NCBI RefSeq assembly: GCF_000783395.1
Contig: NZ_JSFK01000002.1
Span: forward strand, 186,001 to 250,000
Reading direction: 5' to 3'
DNA: 64,000 nucleotides
DNA from: Pseudomonas chlororaphis
GTDB lineage: Bacteria; Pseudomonadota; Gammaproteobacteria; Pseudomonadales; Pseudomonadaceae
Made by a program: the position numbers and the translations under genes. This document shows, piece by piece, positions 16,382-25,994 of this stretch (the stretch's first letter is position 1; every line of letters starts with the position of its first letter). Below the pieces are notes generated by a model. It ran no database searches. It worked only from the letters and a program-made list of their open reading frames with translations, and was not told the origin of the DNA.

Positions 16382-17359
16382 ATGAAAGCCGTGCTGTGCA
16401 AAGCCTTCGGCCCTGCCGAATCGCTGGTGCTGGAAGACGTCGCCAGCCCCGCCCTGAAGAAGAACGAAATCCTGCTGGACGTGCACGCCGCCGGGGTCAA
16501 CTTTCCGGACACTCTGATCATCGAAGGCAAGTATCAATTCAAGCCACCCTTCCCGTTCTCGCCGGGTGGCGAAGCGGCTGGCGTAGTGCGCGAAGTCGGC
16601 GAAAAGGTCAGTCATCTCAAGGTCGGTGACCGGGTCATGGCCCTGACCGGCTGGGGCAGTTTTGCCGAACAGGTCGCGGTGCCGGGGTATAACGTGCTGC
16701 CGATTCCGCCGTCGATGGATTTCAACATCGCTGCCGCCTTCAGCATGACCTACGGCACCTCGATGCACGCGCTCAAGCAGCGCGCCAACCTGCAACCGGG
16801 CGAAACCCTGCTGGTGCTTGGCGCATCCGGTGGTGTCGGCCTGGCCGCCGTGGAAATCGGCAAAGCCATGGGTGCCCGCGTGATTGCTGCCGCCAGCAGC
16901 GCCGAGAAGCTCGCGGTAGCCAAGGCAGCCGGCGCCGACGAGCTGATCAACTACAGCGAAAGCAGCCTCAAAGACGAGATCAAACGCCTCACCGATGGCC
17001 AAGGCGCCGACGTGATCTACGACCCGGTTGGCGGTGACCTGTTCGATCAAGCCATCCGCGCCATCGCATGGAACGGTCGCTTGCTGGTAGTCGGCTTCGC
17101 CAGCGGCCGGATCCCCGAACTGCCGGTCAACCTCGCCCTGCTCAAAGGCGCGGCGGTGCTGGGTGTGTTTTGGGGGTCTTTTGCCCAGCGTCAGCCACAA
17201 GACAACGCAGCGAACTTCCAGCAGTTGTTCGACTGGTTCGCCGAGGGCAAGTTGAAACCGCTGGTATCGCAGGTCTATCCGCTGAGCAATGCGGCGCAGG
17301 CGATCAATGACCTCGGCCAACGCAAGGCAGTGGGTAAGGTGGTGGTGCAGGTGCGCTGA
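16382..17359 (+). CDS. NADPH:quinone oxidoreductase family (zinc-free medium-chain dehydrogenase)
   Basis: A 325-residue MDR-superfamily reductase. The N-terminal GroES-like domain includes VHAAGVNFPDTL and GGEAAGVV; the Rossmann domain has VLGASGGVGLAAVEIGK near residue 145. The catalytic-zinc cysteines of alcohol dehydrogenases are missing, fitting the quinone oxidoreductase branch. Likely reduces quinones or enones with NADPH; the true substrate is unknown. It is convergent with the histidine phosphatase gene, 6 bases apart. Confidence 0.9.
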   Translation: MKAVLCKAFGPAESLVLEDVASPALKKNEILLDVHAAGVNFPDTLIIEGKYQFKPPFPFSPGGEAAGVVREVGEKVSHLKVGDRVMALTGWGSFAEQVAVPGYNVLPIPPSMDFNIAAAFSMTYGTSMHALKQRANLQPGETLLVLGASGGVGLAAVEIGKAMGARVIAAASSAEKLAVAKAAGADELINYSESSLKDEIKRLTDGQGADVIYDPVGGDLFDQAIRAIAWNGRLLVVGFASGRIPELPVNLALLKGAAVLGVFWGSFAQRQPQDNAANFQQLFDWFAEGKLKPLVSQVYPLSNAAQAINDLGQRKAVGKVVVQVR

Positions 17360-17365
17360 AACGCC

Positions 17366-17995
17366 TCAACTAGCGGGCGACGCAGCCAAGTCGCCCGGCA
17401 TCAGTTGTTCCTGAACCTTCTCGCTTCGCGACTGGATCAACTGCCCCTTGTCGTCGAAGCGCAAAACAATCAGCCAGTCGTAGACATCTACCGGCCATTT
17501 TGGCTGACCGATCAAAGCCGGGCCATCACCGCCGAAAGCGGCAATCAATTTGTTGATATGGCCGTGGTGCCAGGCAATCAGCACGATCTTCGCCTGATTG
17601 CTCTTGCGCAACGAGCTGACCAGTTTGTCGACATCGTTATTGGCGAACGGCTGTTCAACCGGCAGTTGCAGGCGTTGCGACAGCGGGATCAGGGTTTGGC
17701 GCGGGCGGATGCTTTCCGCGCTGTCAGCGGTAGCGATCAGACGCTGTGGCGTGAGCGTCTGGCCATCCATTTTCAACGGGGTGAAATAGTCGGCGTAAGC
17801 GGCGGCGCGCTGTTCGCCCCGGGCATTGAGTTCTCGGCCGACATCAGGCTTTTCCGCATGGCGGACGATCAATACGGTGACATTGCGCAGGCCTGGTGCT
17901 GCAGAACCTTGGGCGAAGCTCAGTGCCAACACTGAAACAGTCACCGCTGCGACCATCAACAGTCTGGGCAATAGCCTGCGAACTTTCGGGGTCAT
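17366..17995 (-). CDS. Exported histidine phosphatase family protein
   Basis: A 209-residue protein with an N-terminal membrane segment or signal (residues 10-32) and a histidine-phosphatase domain. The phosphoacceptor motif is VLIVRHAEKP (RHG replaced by RHA) near residue 42; the second active-site histidine is probably in LIAWHHGHINKL. Substrate unknown. Confidence 0.85.
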   Translation of the reverse strand: MTPKVRRLLPRLLMVAAVTVSVLALSFAQGSAAPGLRNVTVLIVRHAEKPDVGRELNARGEQRAAAYADYFTPLKMDGQTLTPQRLIATADSAESIRPRQTLIPLSQRLQLPVEQPFANNDVDKLVSSLRKSNQAKIVLIAWHHGHINKLIAAFGGDGPALIGQPKWPVDVYDWLIVLRFDDKGQLIQSRSEKVQEQLMPGDLAASPAS

Positions 17996-18219
17996 CGTTT
18001 ATCTCGAGATATCAGTCGATCTGTAGATCGCGAGTCTAAGTCACAACGTCCCGAGCGCGACAAAAACGCCCCGTTCTTACAGCTGAGCGACAGGTTCGTA
18101 AAAGAACATGCGACTTCCAACATTTTCCGCTGTTTGGTCGATGCGAACCGGTGCTATTTTCGGTAACGAAACTGTAACATTCGCATCCGCAGTCAAAACA
18201 AGAAATCTGGAGCTCTTGA

Positions 18220-19569
18220 ATGTTTGCTTTCTTTCGTCCTGCCGCACATCAGGCTCCATTGCCTGAAGAAAAAATAGACAGCACGTACCGACGCCTGCGC
18301 TGGCAGATCTTCGCCGGTATTTTCTTTGGCTACGCGGGTTATTACCTGCTGCGCAAAAACTTCTCCCTGGCCATGCCGTACCTGATCGACGAAGGCTACA
18401 GCCGCGGTGATCTGGGCCTGGCGATGTCGGCGATCGCCATTGCTTATGGTTTGTCGAAATTCCTCATGGGCCTGGTGTCCGACCGTTCCAACCCGCGCTA
18501 CTTCCTGCCGTTCGGCCTGCTGGTCTCGGCCGGGGTGATGTTCATTTTCGGTTTCGCACCTTGGGCAACGTCCAGCGTGACCATGATGTTCATCCTGCTG
18601 TTCATCAACGGCTGGGCCCAGGGCATGGGTTGGCCGCCAAGCGGCCGGACCATGGTGCACTGGTGGTCGCAGAAGGAACGCGGTGGCGTGGTGTCCGTGT
18701 GGAACGTGGCGCATAACGTCGGCGGCGGCCTGATCGGCCCGTTGTTCCTGCTCGGCATGGGCCTGTTCAACGACTGGCATGCTGCGTTCTACGTGCCGGC
18801 AGCCGTGGCGCTGGGCGTGGCGGTGTTTGCCTTCATCACCATGCGCGACACGCCGCAATCGGTCGGCCTGCCGCCAATCGAGAAGTACAAGAACGACTAT
18901 CCGGAAGGCTACGACGCCAGCCACGAAGACGAATTCAGTGCGAAAGAGATCTTCGTCAAATACGTGCTGCGCAACAAAATGCTCTGGTACATCGCCATGG
19001 CCAACGTCTTCGTCTACCTGCTGCGCTACGGCGTGCTGGACTGGGCACCGACCTACCTGAAAGAAGCCAAGGGTTTCACCGTGGATAAAACCTCGTGGGC
19101 TTACTTCTTCTATGAGTGGGCGGGTATTCCGGGCACGCTGCTGTGCGGCTGGATGTCGGACAAGATCTTCCGGGGCAACCGCGGCCTGACCGGCATGGTG
19201 TTCATGGCGTTGGTGACTGTCGCGACACTGGTTTACTGGCTCAATCCGGCCGGCAACCCGACCGTCGACATGATCGCGCTGTTCTCCATCGGCTTCCTGA
19301 TCTACGGCCCGGTGATGCTGATCGGCCTGCAGGCGCTGGAACTGGCACCGAAGAAAGCCGCGGGCACTGCGGCGGGCTTCACTGGCTTGTTCGGTTACCT
19401 GGGTGGTTCGGTCGCGGCCAGTGCGGCGATGGGCTACACGGTTGACCATTTCGGCTGGGACGGTGGTTTTGTCCTGCTGATCGGCGCATGCCTGCTGGCG
19501 ATGGCCTTCCTGGCCCCGACGCTATGGCACAAGCAAGTCGCCAGTCAGAGTCGCGAAGCGGTCGCCTGA
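18220..19569 (+). CDS. glpT: Glycerol-3-phosphate transporter
   Basis: A 449-residue, 12-span major-facilitator protein of the organophosphate:phosphate antiporter family, exchanging glycerol-3-phosphate for phosphate at the inner membrane. [19 protein letters not shown] near residue 43 includes the substrate-binding Arg, and the [12 protein letters not shown] loop and the [18 protein letters not shown] segment ([20 protein letters not shown]) are typical of GlpT. Start chosen with a GGAG upstream. The last 25 bases overlap the 3' end of chaC on the opposite strand. Confidence 0.94.
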   Translation: MFAFFRPAAHQAPLPEEKIDSTYRRLRWQIFAGIFFGYAGYYLLRKNFSLAMPYLIDEGYSRGDLGLAMSAIAIAYGLSKFLMGLVSDRSNPRYFLPFGLLVSAGVMFIFGFAPWATSSVTMMFILLFINGWAQGMGWPPSGRTMVHWWSQKERGGVVSVWNVAHNVGGGLIGPLFLLGMGLFNDWHAAFYVPAAVALGVAVFAFITMRDTPQSVGLPPIEKYKNDYPEGYDASHEDEFSAKEIFVKYVLRNKMLWYIAMANVFVYLLRYGVLDWAPTYLKEAKGFTVDKTSWAYFFYEWAGIPGTLLCGWMSDKIFRGNRGLTGMVFMALVTVATLVYWLNPAGNPTVDMIALFSIGFLIYGPVMLIGLQALELAPKKAAGTAAGFTGLFGYLGGSVAASAAMGYTVDHFGWDGGFVLLIGACLLAMAFLAPTLWHKQVASQSREAVA

Positions 19570-20213
19570 TCGCACTGTGACTGACAGCGCTTGAGCCGCG
19601 CCTCCAGATTGCGGTCTGGCATGGCGTGGCTGCGCAGGGCGTGTGCGGTCTGCTCGACATAATCGCGAGTGGTGCCGTATCGCCCGCTGGCGCTTTCGAA
19701 CACCTGACTCAGCACGTGATCCGGCAAGTTGCCGGCATAGCTGGGCAGGTGCCGCTCCAAGACAAATCCCAAAGCCTGCACCTGACTGCCATCTGCGAGT
19801 CGGCAGTTGAGCCAGTGTGGCCGATAGGACGGCACCGGCATCTCGCGCTTCCACAACGCGTACAGCGCAGCGTCGAGGTTGTCTTCCGGCAAGCGATAAG
19901 CAAAGCCGCTGCACGAACCGCCACGATCCAGACCAAACACCAGACCGGGCATTTCAGGGGTACCGCGATGCTCGTGCGACCACAAGTACAGGCCGCGATG
20001 GTAGCCATGTACGCGTCCGCGTACCCGCTCCACCGCCGAACATTCCGGCCGCCAGATCAGCGAACCATAGGCGAACAGCCAAACCGGCCCGCCCTTGTGG
20101 CGCGCCATGGTCGATTGCATGGAAGCGAGAAGTTGTTCGTGCGTCAGCTGCGGCCCAAGATCGAGCCGCGGAGGGTAATTCAGATTCAGAAAAGCGTTTT
20201 CAATGGCGCTCAT
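19545..20213 (-). CDS. chaC: Glutathione-specific gamma-glutamylcyclotransferase (ChaC)
   Basis: A 222-residue ChaC family enzyme that cleaves glutathione to 5-oxoproline and Cys-Gly. [14 protein letters not shown] near residue 43 is the cyclotransferase signature, with [13 protein letters not shown] following and a catalytic Glu region after [13 protein letters not shown]. The 3' end runs into glpT on the other strand. It is unusually close to AT-rich DNA at its 5' side. Confidence 0.92.
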   Translation of the reverse strand: MSAIENAFLNLNYPPRLDLGPQLTHEQLLASMQSTMARHKGGPVWLFAYGSLIWRPECSAVERVRGRVHGYHRGLYLWSHEHRGTPEMPGLVFGLDRGGSCSGFAYRLPEDNLDAALYALWKREMPVPSYRPHWLNCRLADGSQVQALGFVLERHLPSYAGNLPDHVLSQVFESASGRYGTTRDYVEQTAHALRSHAMPDRNLEARLKRCQSQCDQATASRL

Positions 20214-20409
20214 GGCGAATAGCGTTCAGCTCCCCGCGGGTAAAGAATTACTTAATAGAACGCACCGCTGTAACAATAAGGCACATATGTTTTAAGGCAA
20301 TTTGAGTGCCATGGCACAGTTCTTAATTGATTGCCTGATTGATATATAACCTAGCGGTATTTATGCAATTACATAAATACCGATCGGCTATATAGAGAGT
20401 TATAACGGC
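20214..20409. other. AT-rich intergenic segment with two palindromes
   Basis: From about 20240 to 20400 the base composition turns clearly AT-rich in a GC-rich neighbourhood. It holds a perfect 12-base palindrome, GTGCCATGGCAC, at 20306-20317, and an 11-bp inverted repeat, CGGTATTTATG at 20355-20365 with its complement at 20372-20382 around CAATTA. The second has no T run and could be a protein-binding site or a hairpin closing the reductase transcript. No plausible gene is seen in either strand. Confidence 0.6.
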
Positions 20410-21378
20410 TCAAGAGCGCGGCGCGTAGGCAAACACGTCGGCACGCATTTGATGGGCGTCCATCCCGGCTTCGACCAAGGCGTCAAGGGTGCCGTAGACC
20501 ATGGCCGGCGAGCCGCTGGCGTAGACGTGCAGCGGTTTCAGATCGGGGAAATCTTCACAGACCGCCTCGTGCAGCATGCCGCAGCGCCCTTCCCAACCGC
20601 ATTGATCGCTGACGACTTTGTGCAGGAACAGGTTGGGCAACTTCAGCCATTCGTTCCAGTGTTCGATCTCATAGAAATCTTCCGGACGGCGCACGCCCCA
20701 GTACAGATGCACCGGGTGTTTGAAGCCGTTGGCGCGGCAGTGCTCGATCAGCGCATGAATCTGGCCCATGCCGGTGCCGGCGGCGACCAGCACCAACGGC
20801 CCGTCGGGCAGCTCGGCCAGATGCGTATCGCCAAACGGCAGCTCGACGCGCACCATCGAGTTGCGTTGCAGCTGTTCGATCAGGCTCAGTGCACTGGCTT
20901 CGCGCGCCAATACGTGGATTTCCAGATCACGCCCGCCGTGCGGCGCCGAGGCCATGGAGAACGCTGATTTCTCACCGTTCTCGCGCTCGATCATCAAGTA
21001 CTGCCCGGCGTGATAACGCGGTGGCTTGCCCGCCGGCGCCCGCAGACGCACGCGCCAGGTGTCGCCACCGACGTCACGGCATTCGATGACCTGACATGAC
21101 AGGCTGCGCACCGGCAGTTCTCCCAGCGCGAGCACGCCATCCCACAGCAGGATGCAGTCTTCCAGCGGCTCGGCTATGCAAGTGTAGAACTCGCCGTGGT
21201 CGTGCACTTTGCCGTCCTGCGCAACGCTACCTTCAACCAGCAGCGCCGCACACACATGACAATTGCCGTTGCGGCAGCTTTGCGGGCATTCGTAGCCCAA
21301 GCGCCGCGCACCATCGAGAATCCGCTCACCGGGCTGTATCTCAAGCACTGCTCCGGAGGGCTGCAGGGTTACACGCAT
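20410..21378 (-). CDS. [2Fe-2S] ferredoxin-flavin-NAD(P)H reductase (CDP-6-deoxy-glucoseen reductase-like)
   Basis: A 322-residue three-domain electron-transfer protein. N-terminal plant-type ferredoxin domain with the cluster cysteines in YECPQSCRNGNCHVC and a fourth near IAEPLEDC or TCIAEP; a flavin-binding domain with YHAGQYLMI; and an NAD(P)H domain with LVAAGTGMGQI. The annotation usually copied is CDP-6-deoxy-delta-3,4-glucoseen reductase, but no deoxysugar genes are nearby. It starts one base inside the ubiD stop (TGATG), so it is translationally coupled to UbiD. I use the ATG at 21378, since the longer frame runs back into ubiD. Confidence 0.9.
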   Translation of the reverse strand: MRVTLQPSGAVLEIQPGERILDGARRLGYECPQSCRNGNCHVCAALLVEGSVAQDGKVHDHGEFYTCIAEPLEDCILLWDGVLALGELPVRSLSCQVIECRDVGGDTWRVRLRAPAGKPPRYHAGQYLMIERENGEKSAFSMASAPHGGRDLEIHVLAREASALSLIEQLQRNSMVRVELPFGDTHLAELPDGPLVLVAAGTGMGQIHALIEHCRANGFKHPVHLYWGVRRPEDFYEIEHWNEWLKLPNLFLHKVVSDQCGWEGRCGMLHEAVCEDFPDLKPLHVYASGSPAMVYGTLDALVEAGMDAHQMRADVFAYAPRS

Positions 21379-22844
21379 CAATCTATTCCTAACTGATTCC
21401 AGATGGCATCGATCCGTTGGGTGACGGCGTCGTCCTTGACGATCACGCGGCCCCACTCGCGAGTGGTTTCGCCTGGCCACTTGTGGGTGGCATCGAGGCC
21501 CATTTTCGAACCCAGGCCGGAGATCGGCGAGGCGAAGTCGAGGTAGTCGATCGGCGTGTTATCGATCATCACCGTGTCGCGCTTGGGATCCATGCGCGTG
21601 GTGATGGCCCAGATCACGTCGTTCCAGTCGCGGGCATTGATATCGTCGTCGGTGACGATAACGAACTTGGTGTACATGAACTGTCGCAAAAACGACCAGA
21701 CACCGAGCATCACGCGCTTGGCATGCCCCGGATACGACTTCTTCATGGTCACGATGGCCATGCGGTACGAACAGCCTTCCGGCGGCAGGTAGAAGTCGGT
21801 GATTTCCGGAAACTGCTTCTGCAGGATCGGCACGAACACTTCGTTCAGCGCCACGCCGAGAATCGCCGGCTCATCCGGCGGACGGCCGGTGTAGGTGCTG
21901 TGGTAGATCGGCTTGATCCGGTGGGTGATGCGCTCGACGGTGAACACCGGGAAGCTGTCGACTTCGTTGTAGTAACCGGTATGGTCGCCGTACGGGCCTT
22001 CAACAGCCATTTCGCCGGGATGGATCACGCCTTCGAGGATGATTTCGGCGGTGGCCGGCACTTGCAGGTCGTTGCCACGGCACTTGACCAGTTCGGTGCG
22101 GTTGCCGCGTAGCAAACCTGCGAAAGCGTATTCAGAGAGGCTGTCCGGCACCGGCGTCACGGCGCCCAGGATGGTCGCCGGATCCGCGCCAAGGGCCACC
22201 GACACCGGGAACGGCTGACCTGGATGCTTCTCGCACCACTCGCGAAAGTCGAGGGCGCCGCCACGGTGGCTGAGCCAGCGCATGATCACCTTGTTGCGGC
22301 CGATCACTTGCTGACGGTAGATGCCGAGGTTCTGGCGCTCCTTGTTCGGGCCTTTGGTGACGGTCAGGCCCCAGGTGATCAGCGGGCCGACGTCGCCGGG
22401 CCAGCAGGTCTGCACCGGCAGCATCGCCAGATCGACATCGTCGCCTTCGATGACCACTTCCTGGCACACCGCGTCTTTGACGACTTTCGGCGCCATCGAG
22501 ATGATCTTGCGGAAGATCGGCAGCTTCGACCACGCGTCTTTCAAGCCCTTCGGCGGCTCCGGCTCCTTGAGGAACGCCAGCAGCTTGCCGATTTCGCGCA
22601 GCTCACTGACCGACTCGGCGCCCATGCCCATGGCCACCCGCTCAGGGGTGCCAAACAGGTTGCCGAGCACCGGAATGTCATAGCCGGTGGGCTTTTCGAA
22701 CAACAGCGCCGGGCCCTTGGCCCGCAGCGTGCGGTCGCACACCTCGGTCATTTCCAGCACCGGCGAGACGGGAATCTGGATGCGTTTCAACTCTCCGCGC
22801 TGCTCAAGCTGCTGCACGAAATCCCGAAGATCCTTGAATTTCAT
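21378..22844 (-). CDS. ubiD: 4-hydroxy-3-polyprenylbenzoate decarboxylase
   Basis: A 488-residue prenylated-FMN decarboxylase of ubiquinone synthesis. Visible signatures: [22 protein letters not shown] at the N-terminus (start with no other good choice within six codons), NLGIYRQQV near residue 170 and the ENPxGExxGYYN-like [12 protein letters not shown] around residue 285 carrying the catalytic Glu region; the C-terminus has the [12 protein letters not shown] segment. Paired with the flavin reductase downstream. Confidence 0.95.
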   Translation of the reverse strand: MKFKDLRDFVQQLEQRGELKRIQIPVSPVLEMTEVCDRTLRAKGPALLFEKPTGYDIPVLGNLFGTPERVAMGMGAESVSELREIGKLLAFLKEPEPPKGLKDAWSKLPIFRKIISMAPKVVKDAVCQEVVIEGDDVDLAMLPVQTCWPGDVGPLITWGLTVTKGPNKERQNLGIYRQQVIGRNKVIMRWLSHRGGALDFREWCEKHPGQPFPVSVALGADPATILGAVTPVPDSLSEYAFAGLLRGNRTELVKCRGNDLQVPATAEIILEGVIHPGEMAVEGPYGDHTGYYNEVDSFPVFTVERITHRIKPIYHSTYTGRPPDEPAILGVALNEVFVPILQKQFPEITDFYLPPEGCSYRMAIVTMKKSYPGHAKRVMLGVWSFLRQFMYTKFVIVTDDDINARDWNDVIWAITTRMDPKRDTVMIDNTPIDYLDFASPISGLGSKMGLDATHKWPGETTREWGRVIVKDDAVTQRIDAIWNQLGID

Positions 22845-23021
22845 TGACGATGGCACCCTCAAAATAGGCGTACATCCTACCTGCTCTGACGGGCAAACAG
22901 CAGCCCGTCAGTGCCCTTAATCCGTCGATTGCCAAACGGATGCAAAACGCTTCTTGCCCTTATGGATACCTGCCGATCAAACAAGAGAACTGAAGTATCA
23001 GCAAATCCTGCACCACAAAAG

Positions 23022-23052
23022 CAAAAAAAAAACGCCCCCTTTCGGGAGCGTT
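23022..23052 (-). terminator. Intrinsic terminator after rho
   Basis: On the minus strand AACGCTCCC pairs with GGGGGCGTT around GAAA, followed by a run of about nine T. It lies 19 bases after the rho stop. Confidence 0.85.
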
Positions 23053-23070
23053 CTTTTACACAGCTGCGTA

Positions 23071-24330
23071 TTACTTGCGCTTCATCGACAAGAAGAACTC
23101 GTCGTTGGTCTTGGTCGTTTTCAGCTTGTCGACCAGGAACTCGATGGCAGCCACTTCGTCCATCGGGTGCAGCAGCTTGCGCAGGATCCACATGCGCTGC
23201 AGTTCGTCGTCGGCCGTCAGCAACTCTTCGCGGCGGGTGCCGGAGCGGTTGATGTTGATGGCCGGGAACACACGCTTCTCGGCGATCTTGCGATCCAGAG
23301 GCAGTTCCATGTTGCCGGTACCCTTGAACTCTTCGTAGATCACTTCGTCCATCTTCGAGCCGGTTTCAACCAGCGCGGTGGCGATAATGGTCAGCGAGCC
23401 GCCTTCTTCGATGTTCCGCGCAGCACCGAAGAAACGCTTTGGCTTCTCCAGAGCGTGGGCATCGACACCACCGGTCAATACCTTGCCGGAGCTCGGGATC
23501 ACGGTGTTGTAGGCACGAGCCAGACGGGTGATGGAGTCGAGCAGGATCACCACGTCTTTCTTGTGTTCAACAAGGCGCTTGGCCTTCTCGATCACCATTT
23601 CAGCAACCTGCACGTGACGGGTCGGCGGCTCGTCGAAGGTCGAGGCAACCACTTCGCCGCGCACGGTGCGCTGCATTTCGGTTACTTCTTCCGGACGTTC
23701 GTCGATCAGCAGCACGATCAGGTGAACTTCAGGGTTGTTACGGGCGATGTTCGCTGCGATGTTTTGCAGCATGATCGTTTTACCGGCTTTCGGCGGTGCA
23801 ACGATCAGACCACGCTGGCCTTTGCCGATCGGGGCGCACAGGTCGATCACACGACCGGTCAAGTCTTCGGTGGAACCGTTACCGGCTTCCATCTTCATGC
23901 GCACGGTCGGGAACAGCGGGGTCAGGTTCTCGAAGAGAATCTTGTTTTTCGCGTTCTCGGGACGATCGAAGTTGATCGTATCGACCTTGAGCAGGGCGAA
24001 ATACCGCTCGCCTTCCTTTGGAGGGCGAATCTTGCCAACGATGGTGTCACCGGTACGCAAGTTGAAGCGGCGGATCTGGCTTGGCGAGACGTAGATATCG
24101 TCGGGGCCGGCCAGGTAGGAAGCGTCAGCGGAGCGCAGGAAGCCGAAGCCGTCCTGGAGAATCTCCAGCACGCCATCACCGGAGATTTCCTCGCCGCTTT
24201 TCGCGTGCTTTTTCAGCAGGGAGAAAATCACGTCCTGCTTGCGCGAACGGGCCATATTTTCTATGCCCATCTGTTCGGCCAATTCGAGCAGTTCGGTAAT
24301 CGGCTTTTGCTTGAGTTCAGTCAGATTCAT
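23071..24330 (-). CDS. rho: Transcription termination factor Rho
   Basis: A 419-residue hexameric RNA helicase that ends transcription. N-terminal domain ([20 protein letters not shown]), cold-shock-like RNA-binding domain ([16 protein letters not shown]), Walker [13 protein letters not shown] near residue 175, Walker [17 protein letters not shown] near residue 260 and the C-terminal KRKLLHP-like [11 protein letters not shown]. Full length. The start has no clear Shine-Dalgarno, which fits weak, regulated translation. Confidence 0.98.
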   Translation of the reverse strand: MNLTELKQKPITELLELAEQMGIENMARSRKQDVIFSLLKKHAKSGEEISGDGVLEILQDGFGFLRSADASYLAGPDDIYVSPSQIRRFNLRTGDTIVGKIRPPKEGERYFALLKVDTINFDRPENAKNKILFENLTPLFPTVRMKMEAGNGSTEDLTGRVIDLCAPIGKGQRGLIVAPPKAGKTIMLQNIAANIARNNPEVHLIVLLIDERPEEVTEMQRTVRGEVVASTFDEPPTRHVQVAEMVIEKAKRLVEHKKDVVILLDSITRLARAYNTVIPSSGKVLTGGVDAHALEKPKRFFGAARNIEEGGSLTIIATALVETGSKMDEVIYEEFKGTGNMELPLDRKIAEKRVFPAININRSGTRREELLTADDELQRMWILRKLLHPMDEVAAIEFLVDKLKTTKTNDEFFLSMKRK

Positions 24331-24527
24331 ATAGGAATGACGTAATCATTTATGGAGGGGGGGAAATTAAGCTTTTGGCTTAATGAGGCCGCGCCGCGGA
24401 GAAGGCGACAGGATCGCGAACTAATTCGAAAAGGAGTGCGTCGGCGACGGCTAGCAGGGGGCAATGGAGAAACCAGTGCGGGGCCGAATGTACCACCTGA
24501 GTTTCGGAGCGTCTAGCCCTGAATACG
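24331..24527 (-). promoter_or_regulatory. Leader of rho
   Basis: About 200 bases between the trxA terminator and rho. A TTAAGC/GCTTAA hairpin (24368-24384) lies about 40 bases before the start codon, next to a pyrimidine-rich stretch on the transcript (TTTCCCCCCCTCC). rho is commonly autoregulated through a C-rich leader; this leader is suited to that, but no site can be proven. Confidence 0.4.
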
Positions 24528-24560
24528 CAAAAAGCCCCGCTATTTTGCGGGGCTTTTTTT
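24528..24560 (-). terminator. Intrinsic terminator after trxA
   Basis: AAAGCCCCGC (24531-24540) pairs with its complement at 24547-24556 around TATTTT, with T runs on both sides. It lies 20 bases after the trxA stop. Confidence 0.88.
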
Positions 24561-24580
24561 CAGGCACTTTACAGCGACGC

Positions 24581-24910
24581 TTAGATGTTGGCGTCGAGGA
24601 AAGCCGCCAGTTGCGACTTCGACAGGGCGCCGACTTTGGTCGCTTCAACGTTACCGTTCTTGAACAGCATCAGGGTCGGGATACCACGCACGCCGTGCTT
24701 GGCCGGGGTTTCCTGGTTTTCGTCGATGTTCAGTTTGGCAACGGTCAGCTTGCCTTTGTAAGTCTCGGCAATCTCGTCCAGAACCGGAGCGATCATTTTG
24801 CAAGGACCGCACCATTCAGCCCAGTAATCGACCAGGACAGCGCCTTCGGCCTTGAGTACGTCGGCTTCGAAGCTAGCGTCGCTAACGTGTTTGATAAGAT
24901 CGCTGCTCAT
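24581..24910 (-). CDS. trxA: Thioredoxin 1
   Basis: A 109-residue thioredoxin with the redox motif WAEWCGPCK near residue 31 and the cis-proline in [11 protein letters not shown]. Reduces disulfides in cytosolic proteins such as ribonucleotide reductase. Start has a GGAG upstream (ctggagaattcc on the transcript). Closed by its own terminator and followed by rho. Confidence 0.97.
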   Translation of the reverse strand: MSSDLIKHVSDASFEADVLKAEGAVLVDYWAEWCGPCKMIAPVLDEIAETYKGKLTVAKLNIDENQETPAKHGVRGIPTLMLFKNGNVEATKVGALSKSQLAAFLDANI

Positions 24911-24946
24911 GGAATTCTCCAGGTTGTAAGCAAAAAAACGTGGCCC

Positions 24947-24952
24947 ATCATA
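24947..24952 (-). promoter_or_regulatory. Candidate -10 box for trxA
   Basis: TATGAT on the minus strand about 37 bases before the trxA start. The -35 region is weak. Confidence 0.35.
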
Positions 24953-25030
24953 GCCGCCCTTCCCCTGTTCAGGAAGCCGCAGTTGATTGAGTCTTGCTAT
25001 GGCACTCGATGAGTTTGGGTATAGCTCAAG

Positions 25031-25738
25031 TCACGCCGTGGCGGGGGCAATGAAGGAAATTCCAGTACGCAGGGCGGCGTTGCGCACATGCTCCTGCATG
25101 GCTTTTTGCGCCGCAGCGGACGCACGGCGCGCGAGGGCCCGCAGAATCTTGCGGTGTTCCTGCCAGGTTTCCATGGCGCGCTCGGCGCGGATGAACGGTA
25201 GTTTCTGACTCTCGAGGAAGATCTCGGCGCTGGCGGTGAGAATGCTCAGCATCGCCTGATTGCCGCTGGCAAGCAGGATGCGTCGGTGAAATTCGAAGTC
25301 CAGTTTCGCCGCCGCTTCGAAGTCGCCAGCCTTCAATTGCTCGCGCATCGCCGCGACGTTGTCTTCCAGCGCATCCAGATCGAAGGTACTCAACGTCACC
25401 GCCGCCAGCCCGGCGGCAAACCCTTCAAGCGCATAGCGCAATTGAAAGATATCCAGCGGCGACGCTTGCGCCGCAAATGACCACCCCGGCGCGCTATCGC
25501 CGCGCGACAACTCCACTGGCGATTGCACGAACACGCCTTTGCCCGGCTGAATACTGACCACTCCCAGCGCGCTCAACGACGACAACGCCTCACGCAAAGA
25601 CGCCCGGCTCACGCCCAGTTGCAACGCCAGATCCCGTTGCGACGGCAAGGCATCACCCGCGCCGAAACCTTGCTCGGTGATCAGTTTGCGGATCGCTTGC
25701 AGCGCCACTTCGGGTACCGCACGGGAAATCGAATTCAT
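25031..25738 (-). CDS. FadR-subfamily GntR regulator
   Basis: A 235-residue repressor or activator: N-terminal winged helix (ALPSQRDLALQLGVSRASLREAL near residue 28) and an all-helical FCD ligand domain (DFEFHRRILLASGNQAML near residue 145). FCD regulators usually sense organic or amino acids. It is divergent from an amino-acid ABC importer with a FadR-like palindrome between them, so local control of that importer is the obvious inference. The ligand is unknown. Confidence 0.9.
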   Translation of the reverse strand: MNSISRAVPEVALQAIRKLITEQGFGAGDALPSQRDLALQLGVSRASLREALSSLSALGVVSIQPGKGVFVQSPVELSRGDSAPGWSFAAQASPLDIFQLRYALEGFAAGLAAVTLSTFDLDALEDNVAAMREQLKAGDFEAAAKLDFEFHRRILLASGNQAMLSILTASAEIFLESQKLPFIRAERAMETWQEHRKILRALARRASAAAQKAMQEHVRNAALRTGISFIAPATA

Positions 25739-25865
25739 GGTTTTTCAGACGCGCCAGGCCAATGTGCGGCTAGTTGTAAAGCTATTCGTCGAGTCCGGCA
25801 AGTCGTGCCCCAGCGGGGTTCGGTGAACCACGCCGGTGCGCCATGGCAGTGCGAAAAACAACCTG

Positions 25866-25880
25866 ACTGTTCAGACCAGT
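25866..25880. promoter_or_regulatory. Candidate operator for the FadR-type regulator
   Basis: ACTGTTCAGACCAGT is a 15-base palindrome with one mismatch from ACTGGTC-A-GACCAGT. The core TGTTCAGACCA differs at one base from the TGGTCNGACCA motif bound by FadR-subfamily regulators. It lies midway between the divergent regulator and importer genes. Confidence 0.6.
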
Positions 25881-25994
25881 AAGACCGAGAAAACCCGCTG
25901 AAACCGCGGCCTGCCGCGACGAAAGCCGTGTATTGGCACGGCCCGTGCTCTGTCCGAACGCAGAAATCACTTCTCGCCGATCCGGAGATTGTTC

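Noticed and set aside
18193..19449. A 418-codon minus-strand frame antisense to glpT
   Set aside because: His/Arg/Gln-rich shadow of an unmistakable transporter.
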